Source: Leidyana gryllorum EB-2025a (lineage: Eukaryota; Apicomplexa). Taken from it: 64,000 nt of DNA. Under the pieces are notes generated by a model. It searched no databases and had not been told where the DNA came from. It saw only the letters and a program-made list of their open reading frames with translations. The stretch spans positions 93,710 to 157,709 of the forward strand of contig JBLWGC010000177.1 in the NCBI GenBank assembly GCA_048772705.1. The letters are read 5' to 3'. Below are positions 62,501-64,000 of this stretch, piece by piece. The position numbers were made by a program, and so were the translations under genes. Positions within the stretch are counted from its first letter, which is position 1; each line of letters begins with the position of its first letter.

Positions 62501-64000
62501 TCCTCAGTGGAGGTAGTCGGAGGCACAGTAGTGGTAGGAGGCTGCTCGACAACAGTGGTGGTCGGTTCCTCAGAGGAGGTAGTCGGAGGCACAGTAGTGG
62601 TAGGCGGCTGCTCGACAACAGTGGTGGTCGGTTCCTCAGTGGTGGTAGGAGGCTGCTCGACAACAGTGGTGGTCGGTTCCTCAGTGGAGGTAGTCGGAGG
62701 CACAGTAGTGGTAGGAGGCTGCTCGACAACAGTAGTGGTCGGTTCCTCAGTGGAGGTAGTCGGAGGCACAGTAGTGGTAGGCGGCTGCTCCACAACAGTG
62801 GTGGTCGGTTCCTCAGTGGAGGTAGTCGGAGGCACAGTAGTGGTAGGAGGCTGCTCGACAACAGTGGTGGTCGGTTCCTCAGTGGTGGTAGGAGGCTGCT
62901 CGACAACAGTGGTGGTCGGTTCCTCAGTGGAGGTAGTCGGAGGCACAGTAGTGGTAGGAGGCTGCTCGACAACAGTGGTGGTCGGTTCCTCAGTGGTGGT
63001 AGGCGGCTGCTCCACAACAGTGGTGGTCGGTTCCTCAGTGGAGGTAGTCGGAGGCACAGTAGTGGTAGGAGGCTGCTCGACAACAGTGGTGGTCGGTTCC
63101 TCAGTGGTGGTAGGAGGCTGCTCGACAACAGTGGTGGTCGGTTCCTCAGTGGAGGTAGTCGGAGGCACAGTAGTGGTAGGAGGCTGCTCGACAACAGTGG
63201 TGGTCGGTTCCTCAGTGGTGGTAGGAGGCTGCTCGACAACAGTGGTGGTCGGTTCCTCAGTGGAGGTAGTCGGAGGCACAGTAGTGGTAGGAGGCTGCTC
63301 GACAACAGTGGTGGTCGGTTCCTCAGTGGAGGTAGTCGGAGGCACAGTAGTGGTAGGCGGCTGCTCGACAACAGTGGTGGTCGGTTCCTCAGTGGTGGTA
63401 GGAGGCTGCTCGACAACAGTGGTGGTCGGTTCCTCAGTGGAGGTAGTCGGAGGCACAGTAGTGGTAGGAGGCTGCTCGACAACAGTGGTGGTCGGTTCCT
63501 CAGTGGTGGTAGGAGGCTGCTCGACAACAGTGGTGGTCGGTTCCTCAGTGGAGGTAGTCGGAGGCACAGTAGTGGTAGGCGGCTGCTCGACAACAGTGGT
63601 GGTCGGTTCCTCAGTGGTGGTAGGCGGCTGCTCGACAACAGTGGTGGTCGGTTCCTCAGTGGAGGTAGTCGGAGGCACAGTAGTGGTAGGAGGCTGCTCG
63701 ACAACAGTGGTGGTCGGTTCCTCAGTGGTGGTAGGAGGCTGCTCGACAACAGTGGTGGTCGGTTCCTCAGTGGAGGTAGTCGGAGGCACAGTAGTGGTAG
63801 GCGGCTGCTCGACAACAGTGGTGGTCGGTTCCTCAGTGGTGGTAGGAGGCTGCTCGACAACAGTGGTGGTCGGTTCCTCAGTGGAGGTAGTCGGAGGCAC
63901 AGTAGTGGTAGGAGGCTGCTCGACAACAGTGGTGGTCGGTTCCTCAGTGGAGGTAGTCGGAGGCACAGTAGTGGTAGGAGGCTGCTGCTCGACGATCCGT
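44578..64000 (-). CDS. Giant Thr/Pro/Glu-rich mucin-like type I surface protein (partial, N-terminus beyond the right edge)
   Basis: One uninterrupted frame of about 6,470 codons reaching the window edge; no ATG start is inside. From the N-terminal side: 15/22-residue repeats (64000-61512), a ~16.3-kb array of 10-residue repeats STE(V/E)PPTTTT (61511-45220) with 18 spacer cassettes and one unique island, then ~200 C-terminal residues. These comprise a folded-looking segment with a Cys pair (ECIWICVSEDIEAVREFLAE), an acidic/Ser stretch, one membrane helix (YIAAAAAGVGSIGSFASG...) followed by RR, and a 44-residue acidic tail ending IDLDMF. About half of the array residues are Thr, ideal for mucin-type O-glycosylation. 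Layout is that of mucin stalk adhesins of apicomplexans. Receptor domains, if any, are outside the window. No intron is needed anywhere. Confidence 0.88.
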   Translation of the reverse strand, partial: RIVEQQPPTTTVPPTTSTEEPTTTVVEQPPTTTVPPTTSTEEPTTTVVEQPPTTTEEPTTTVVEQPPTTTVPPTTSTEEPTTTVVEQPPTTTEEPTTTVVEQPPTTTVPPTTSTEEPTTTVVEQPPTTTEEPTTTVVEQPPTTTVPPTTSTEEPTTTVVEQPPTTTEEPTTTVVEQPPTTTVPPTTSTEEPTTTVVEQPPTTTEEPTTTVVEQPPTTTVPPTTSTEEPTTTVVEQPPTTTVPPTTSTEEPTTTVVEQPPTTTEEPTTTVVEQPPTTTVPPTTSTEEPTTTVVEQPPTTTEEPTTTVVEQPPTTTVPPTTSTEEPTTTVVEQPPTTTEEPTTTVVEQPPTTTVPPTTSTEEPTTTVVEQPPTTTEEPTTTVVEQPPTTTVPPTTSTEEPTTTVVEQPPTTTVPPTTSTEEPTTTVVEQPPTTTVPPTTSTEEPTTTVVEQPPTTTEEPTTTVVEQPPTTTVPPTTSSEEPTTTVVEQPPTTTVPPTTSTEEPTTTVVEQPPTTTEEPTTTVVEQPPTTTEEPTTTVVEQPPTTTVPPTTSTEEPTTTVVEQPPTTTEEPTTTVVEQPPTTTVPPTTSTEEPTTTVVEQPPTTTVPPTTTTEEPTTTVVEQPPTTTEEPTTTVVEQPPTTTEEPTTTVVEQPPTTTVPPTTSTEEPTTTVVEQPPTTTEEPTTTVVEQPPTTTVPPTTSTEEPTTTVVEQPPTTTEEPTTTVVEQPPTTTEEPTTTVVEQPPTTTVPPTTSTEEPTTTVVEQPPTTTEEPTTTVVEQPPTTTEEPTTTVVEQPPTTTVPPTTSTEEPTTTVVEQPPTTTEEPTTTVVEQPPTSTEEPPTTTTSTEEPPTTTTSTEEPPTTTTSTEVPPTTTTSTEVPPTTTTSTEEPPTTTTSTEEPPTTTTSTEVPPTTTTSTEEPPTTTTSTEEPPTTTTSTEVPPTTTTSTEVPPTTTTSTEVPPTTTTSTEVPPTTTTSTEEPPTTTTSTEEPPTTTTSTEEPPTTTTSTEEPPTTTTSTEVPPTTTTSTEEPPTTTTSTEVPPTTTTSTEVPPTTTTSTEVPPTTTTSTEVPPTTTTSTEVPPTTTTSTEVPPTTTTSTEVPPTTTTSTEVPPTTTTSTEEPPTTTTSTEEPPTTTTSTEVPPTTTTSTEEPPTTTTSTEEPPTTTTSTEEPPTTTTSTEVPPTTTTSTEEPPTTTTSTEEPPTTTTSTEVPPTTTTSTEEPPTTTTSTEVPPTTTTSTEEPPTTTTSTEVPPTTTTSTEEPPTTTTSTGITTEQPPTTEVTTTETRQPPKPTPSTEVPPTTTTSTEEPPTTTTSTEEPPTTTTSTEEPPTTTTSTEEPPTTTTSTEVPPTTTTSTEVPPTTTTSTEVPPTTTTSTEVPPTTTTSTEVPPTTTTSTEEPPTTTTSTEVPPTTTTSTEEPPTTTTSTEVPPTTTTSTEEPPTTTTSTGITTEQPPTTEVTTTETRQPPKPTPSTEVPPTTTTSTEEPPTTTTSTEEPPTTTTSTEEPPTTTTSTEEPPTTTTSTEEPPTTTTSTEVPPTTTTSTEVPPTTTTSTEVPPTSTTSTEEPPTTTISTISELTTTSTVTGVTTSTTTGIVLTTDLTEIPAGSDDVPTTTTVFITSPDDSTASYTTVTLSMETEDSSTTAVSMESSEEISSTAEPPTSTEEPPTTTTSTEEPPTTTTSTGITTEQPPTTEVTTTETRQPPKPTPSTEVPPTTTTSTEEPPTTTTSTEVPPTTTTSTEVPPTTTTSTEVPPTTTTSTEEPPTTTTSTEVPPTTTTSTEVPPTTTTSTEVPPTTTTSTEEPPTTTTSTEEPPTTTSTEVPPTTTTSTEVPPTTTTSTEEPPTTTTSTEVPPTTTTSTEEPPTTTTSTEVPPTTTTSTEEPPTTTTSTEVPPTTTTSTEEPPTTTTSTEVPPTTTTSTEVPPTTTTSTEVPPTTTTSTEVPPTTTTSTEEPPTTTTSTEVPPTTTTSTEVPPTTTTSTEEPPTTTTSTEVPPTTTTSTEEPPTTTTSTGITTEQPPTTEVTTTETRQPPKPTPSTEVPPTTTTSTEEPPTTTTSTEEPPTTTTSTEEPPTTTTSTEVPPTTTTSTEVPPTTTTSTEEPPTTTTSTEVPPTTTTSTEVPPTTTTSTEVPPTTTTSTEMPPTTTTSTEVPPTTTTSTEEPPTTTTSTEVPPTTTTSTEEPPTTTTSTEEPPTTTTSTEEPPTTTTSTEEPPTTTTSTEVPPTTTTSTEVPPTTTTSTEVPPTTTTSTEVPPTTTTSTEEPPTTTTSTEVPPTTTTSTEEPPTTTTSTEVPPTTTTSTEEPPTTTTSTEVPPTTTTSTEEPPTTTTSTGITTEQPPTTEVTTTETRQPPKPTPSTEVPPTTTTSTEEPPTTTTSTEEPPTTTTSTEEPPTTTTSTEEPPTTTTSTEVPPTTTTSTEEPPTTTTSTEVPPTTTTSTEEPPTTTTSTEVPPTTTTSTEEPPTTTTSTEVPPTTTTSTEEPPTTTTSTEVPPTTTTSTEEPPTTTMSTGITTEQPPTTEVTTTETRQPPKPTPSTEVPPTTTTSTEVPPTTTTSTEEPPTTTTSTEVPPTTTTSTEEPPTTTSSTEVPPTTTTSTEEPPTTTTSTEVPPTTTTSTEEPPTTTTSTEVPPTTTTSTEEPPTTTTSTEVPPTTTTSTEEPPTTTTSTEVPPTTTTSTEEPPTTTTSTEVPPTTTTSTEEPPTTTTSTEVPPTTTTSTEEPPTTTTSTGITTEQPPTTEVTTTETRQPPKPTPSTEVPPTTTTSTEVPPTTTTSTEEPPTTTTSTEVPPTTTTSTEEPPTTTMSTGITTEQPPTTEVTTTETRQPPKPTPSTEVPPTTTTSTEVPPTTTTSTEEPPTTTTSTEVPPTTTTSTEEPPTTTSSTEVPPTTTTSTEEPPTTTTSTEVPPTTTTSTEEPPTTTTSTEEPPTTTTSTEVPPTTTTSTEVPPTTTTSTEEPPTTTTSTEEPPTTTTSTEVPPTTTTSTEVPPTTTTSTEEPPTTTTSTEEPPTTTTSTEVPPTTTTSTEEPPTTTTSTEVPPTTTTSTEEPPTTTTSTEEPPTTTTSTEEPPTTTTSTEVPPTTTTSTEEPPTTTTSTEEPPTTTTSTEVPPTTTTSTEVPPTTTTSTEEPPTTTTSTEEPPTTTTSTEVPPTTTTSTEVPPTTTTSTEEPPTTTTSTEEPPTTTTSTEVPPTTTTSTEVPPTTTTSTEEPPTTTTSTEVPPTTTTSTEEPPTTTTSTEVPPTTTTSTEEPPTTTTSTEVPPTTTTSTEVPPTTTTSTEVPPTTTTSTEEPPTTTTSTEEPPTTTTSTEVPPTTTTSTEVPPTTTTSTEEPPTTTTSTEVPPTTTTSTEVPPTTTTSTEEPPTTTTSTEEPPTTTTSTEEPPTTTTSTEVPPTTTTSTEEPPTTTTSTEVPPTTTTSTEEPPTTTTSTEVPPTTTTSTEEPPTTTTSTEVPPTTTTSTEEPPTTTTSTGITTEQPPTTEVTTTETRQPPKPTPSTEVPPTTTTSTEVPPTTTTSTEEPPTTTTSTEVPPTTTTSTEEPPTTTTSTEVPPTTTASTEEPPTTTTSTEVPPTTTTSTEVPPTTTTSTEEPPTTTTSTEEPPTTTTSTEVPPTTTTSTEEPPTTTTSTGITTEQPPTTEVTTTETRQPPKPTPSTEVPPTTTTSTEVPPTTTTSTEEPPTTTTSTEVPPTTTTSTEVPPTTTTSTEEPPTTTTSTEVPPTTTTSTEEPPTTTTSTEVPPTTTASTEEPPTTTTSTEVPPTTTTSTEEPPTTTTSTEVPPTTTTSTEEPPTTTTSTEVPPTTTTSTEEPPTTTTSTEEPPTTTTSTEEPPTTTTSTEVPPTTTTSTEEPPTTTTSTGITTEQPPTTEVTTTETRQPPKPTPSTEVPPTTTTSTEVPPTTTTSTEEPPTTTTSTEEPPTTTTSTEVPPTTTTSTEVPPTTTTSTEVPPTTTTSTEEPPTTTTSTEVPPTTTTSTEEPPTTTTSTEVPPTTTTSTEVPPTTTTSTEVPPTTTTSTEEPPTTTTSTEVPPTTTTSTEEPPTTTTSTEVPPTTTTSTEEPPTTTTSTEVPPTTTTSTEEPPTTTTSTEVPPTTTTSTEEPPTTTTSTEVPPTTTTSTEEPPTTTTSTEVPPTTTTSTEEPPTTTTSTEEPPTTTTSTEVPPTTTTSTEEPPTTTTSTEVPPTTTTSTEEPPTTTTSTEVPPTTTTSTEEPPTTTTSTEVPPTTTTSTEEPPTTTTSTEEPPTTTTSTEVPPTTTTSTEVPPTTTTSTEVPPTTTTSTEVPPTTTTSTEEPPTTTTSTEEPPTTTTSTEVPPTTTTSTEEPPTTTTSTEVPPTTTTSTEVPPTTTTSTEVPPTTTTSTEVPPTTTTSTEVPPTTTTSTEVPPTTTTSTEEPPTTTTSTEEPPTTTTSTEVPPTTTTSTEEPPTTTTSTEVPPTTTTSTEEPPTTTTSTEVPPTTTTSTEEPPTTTTSTEEPPTTTTSTEVPPTTTTSTEVPPTTTTSTEEPPTTTTSTEEPPTTTTSTEVPPTTTTSTEVPPTTTTSTEVPPTTTTSTEVPPTTTTSTEVPPTTTTSTEEPPTTTTSTEVPPTTTTSTEEPPTTTTSTEVPPTTTTSTEVPPTTTTSTEVPPTTTTSTEEPPTTTTSTEVPPTTTTSTEEPPTTTTSTGITTEQPPTTEVTTTETRQPPKPTPSTEVPPTTTTSTEVPPTTTTSTEVPPTTTTSTEEPPTTTTSTEVPPTTTTSTEEPPTTTTSTEVPPTTTTSTEEPPTTTTSTEVPPTTTTSTEEPPTTTTSTEEPPTTTTSTEVPPTTTTSTEVPPTTTTSTEVPPTTTTSTEVPPTTTTSTEEPPTTTTSTEEPPTTTTSTEVPPTTTTSTEEPPTTTTSTEVPPTTTTSTEEPPTTTTSTEEPPTTTTSTEVPPTTTTSTEVPPTTTTSTEVPPTTTTSTEEPPTTTTSTEVPPTTTTSTEEPPTTTTSTEVPPTTTTSTEEPPTTTTSTEVPPTTTTSTEEPPTTTTSTEVPPTTTTSTEEPPTTTTSTEEPPTTTTSTEVPPTTTTSTEEPPTTTTSTEVPPTTTTSTEEPPTTTTSTEVPPTTTTSTEEPPTTTTSTEEPPTTTTSTEVPPTTTTSTEEPPTTTTSTGITTEQPPTTEVTTTETRQPPKPTPSTEVPPTTTTSTEVPPTTTTSTEVPPTTTTSTEEPPTTTTSTEVPPTTTTSTEEPPTTTTSTEEPPTTTTSTEVPPTTTTSTEVPPTTTTSTEVPPTTTTSTEEPPTTTTSTEEPPTTTTSTEVPPTTTTSTEEPPTTTTSTEVPPTTTTSTEEPPTTTTSTEEPPTTTTSTEVPPTTTTSTEVPPTTTTSTEVPPTTTTSTEEPPTTTTSTEVPPTTTTSTEEPPTTTTSTEEPPTTTTSTEEPPTTTTSTEVPPTTTTSTEVPPTTTTSTEEPPTTTTSTEVPPTTTTSTEEPPTTTTSTEVPPTTTTSTEEPPTTTTSTEVPPTTTTSTEEPPTTTTSTEVPPTTTTSTEEPPTTTTSTGITTEQPPTTEVTTTETRQPPKPTPSTEVPPTTTTSTEEPPTTTTSTEVPPTTTTSTEEPPTTTTSTEVPPTTTTSTEEPPTTTTSTEVPPTTTTSTEEPPTTTTSTEVPPTTTTSTEVPPTTTTSTEEPPTTTTSTEVPPTTTTSTEEPPTTTTSTEVPPTTTTSTEEPPTTTTSTEVPPTTTTSTEVPPTTTTSTEEPPTTTTSTEVPPTTTTSTEEPPTTTTSTEVPPTTTTSTEVPPSTTTSTEVPPTTTTSTEEPPTTTTSTGITTEEPPTTTEVTTTETRQPPKPTPSTEVPPTTTTSTEVPPTTTTSTEEPPTTTSSTEVPPTTTTSTEVPPTTTTSTEEPPTTTTSTEVPPTTTTSTEVPPTTTTSTEEPPTTTTSTEVPPTTTTSTEEPPTTTTSTEVPPTTTTSTEEPPTTTTSTEVPPTTTTSTEEPPTTTTSTEVPPTTTTSTEEPPTTTTSTEVPPTTTTSTEVPPTTTTSTEEPPTTTTSTGITTEQPPTTEVTTTETRQPPKPTPSTEVPPTTTTSTEVPPTTTTSTEEPPTTTSSTEVPPTTTTSTEEPPTTTTSTEVPPTTTTSTEEPPTTTSSTEVPPTTTTSTEVPPTTTTSTEEPPTTTTSTGITTEQPPTTEVTTTETRQPPKPTPSTEVPPTTTTSTEEPPTTTTSTEVPPTTTTSTEVPPTTTTSTEVPPTTTTSTEVPPTTTTSTEVPPTTTTSTGITTEQPPTTEVTTTETRQPPKPTPSTEVPPTTTTSTEEPPTTTTSTEVPPTTTTTTGGFTTTVSQTESYTTWSISVSSPTLFTELPTTDLITEPECIWICVSEDIEAVREFLAERHAAKEKEESMGEFIAARGAFLPVVSESQEEDIHADAKDSYSAAEGKDLLSAAGFGADLIGTDDGSVLNSSSSSSETKSETMNDSWSGVYIAAAAAGVGSIGSFASGFWFARRNQQSSPTDETPVGDIYSEYDFDVVRHDEDAAARASLAQIDLDMF
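44581..44800 (-). other. Membrane helix and acidic cytoplasmic tail of the giant protein
   Basis: The helix (about 44713-44790) is unusually rich in Ala/Gly/Ser, with AAAAAGVGSIGSFASG bounded by Trp/Tyr on the outer side and FWFARR on the inner side. Small, helix-breaking residues in the outer half are what rhomboid proteases prefer in apicomplexan adhesins such as MIC2 and AMA1. The 44-residue tail has many Asp/Glu, contains DIYSEYDFDVV, and ends in an aromatic residue (Phe), though not the sub-terminal Trp of classic TRAP tails. Helix and tail are seen; cleavage and motor coupling are inferred. Confidence 0.65.
45320..60211 (-). repeat. 18 spacer cassettes (QPPTTEVTTTETRQPPKP) punctuating the 30-bp array
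   Basis: Each ~75-bp core encodes GITTEQPPTTEVTTTETRQP continuing with PKPTP. Core starts: 45320, 45611, 45992, 46673, 47477, 48638, 50039, 52430, 53111, 53582, 55553, 55784, 56435, 56966, 57917, 58895, 59606 and 60137. Every interval is 30n+21 bp except 46673-47477 (+3 bp, matching a TTEEPPTTTE variant) and 57917-58895 (-3 bp, matching the 27-bp unit). The only Arg and Lys residues of the 10-mer array are in these cassettes. The + strand stops that interrupt the antisense frame also lie here. Confidence 0.93.
59041..59320 (-). other. Unique non-repetitive island within the repeat array
   Basis: About 90 residues that do not follow the 10-mer: ISELTTTSTVTGVTTSTTTG, then DLTEIPAGSDDVPTTTTVFI, SPDDSTASYTTVTLSMETED and a Ser/Glu stretch. 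Composition is still Thr/Ser-rich but includes Ile, Leu, Phe, Tyr, Met and Asp, so it may be a small folded element or a relic of the pre-expansion sequence. It sits between cassettes 58895 and 59606 and keeps the reading frame. Confidence 0.85.
61512..64000 (-). repeat. 45/66-bp repeat zone encoding PPTTTEEPTTTVVEQ and PPTTTVPPTTSTEEPTTTVVEQ-type units
   Basis: The membrane-distal zone visible in the window, about 2.5 kb. A 15-residue unit (PPTTTEEPTTTVVEQ) alternates irregularly with a 22-residue unit that adds TVPPTTS. Copies are nearly identical at DNA level, much more so than the 30-bp array. A TTS to TSS-type change (62575 area) and a TTT form (62160 area) are among the few coding variants. 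The array reaches the right edge, where the last visible unit has a doubled Gln (VEQQPP), possibly the edge of the array. Confidence 0.93.

Noticed and set aside
60177-63926. 1,249-codon minus-strand frame (Leu/Pro/Arg-rich) overlapping the giant gene
   Set aside because: Out-of-frame shadow of the same arrays. The true frame continues to a sensible membrane helix and tail, while this one ends at a cassette.
45220-64000. CRISPR-like or satellite-DNA interpretation of the arrays
   Set aside because: Units are directly adjacent with no unique spacers, stay in one reading frame for over 19 kb, and mutate mainly at silent sites, so they are coding tandem repeats.

Overview
The window is 64 kb of nuclear DNA from a gene-dense unicellular eukaryote. 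Genes alternate strands, spacers are mostly 12 to 110 bp, and nearly every gene is cut by short introns (mostly about 40-60 nt, GTGAG/GTAAG donors, YAG acceptors). TAA, TAG and TGA all act as stops, so the code looks standard. Taxonomy is uncertain. Cytoplasmic dynein, a delta-type phospholipase C and a giant Thr/Pro/Glu mucin-like surface protein with a small-residue membrane helix would suit an alveolate, possibly an apicomplexan relative such as a gregarine. That is inference from gene content only.

Left part (1-17 kb), in order: the 5' third of a cytoplasmic dynein heavy chain; an acidic nucleoplasmin-like protein; transaldolase; guanylate kinase divergent from CDC5 (spliceosome NTC/Prp19 complex); a small 88-residue protein divergent from an adenylate-kinase-like protein that seems to lack its P-loop; an RGG-rich protein; a METTL2-type tRNA m3C methyltransferase; a SUZ-domain protein; and a PAP2 lipid phosphate phosphatase.

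Middle part (17-44.3 kb): an unrecognised, possibly myristoylated protein divergent from a 13-exon PLC-delta; a secreted, probably GPI-anchored glycerophosphodiesterase; an importin-9/Kap114-type karyopherin; a large acidic, Pro/Gln-rich protein with C-terminal zinc ribbons; a leucine-rich-repeat protein divergent from an RS-domain protein; a small membrane protein divergent from RRP12; and glutaminyl-tRNA synthetase. Functions lean to housekeeping (RNA processing, ribosome export, translation, nuclear import) and lipid signalling (PLC, PAP2 phosphatase, GDPD). No operon logic is expected. Shared short divergent promoters are the main link between neighbours.

Right part (44.6-64 kb): one uninterrupted minus-strand reading frame of at least 6,470 codons, open at the right edge. 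It has an N-terminal zone of 15/22-residue repeats, about 16 kb of 10-residue repeats in two linked variants, 18 regularly phased spacer cassettes carrying the array's only basic residues, one unique island, and then a C-terminal ectodomain, a single membrane helix and an acidic tail. This is the most unusual object in the window. No tRNA or rRNA genes, transposons, virus-like elements or CRISPR arrays were recognised.
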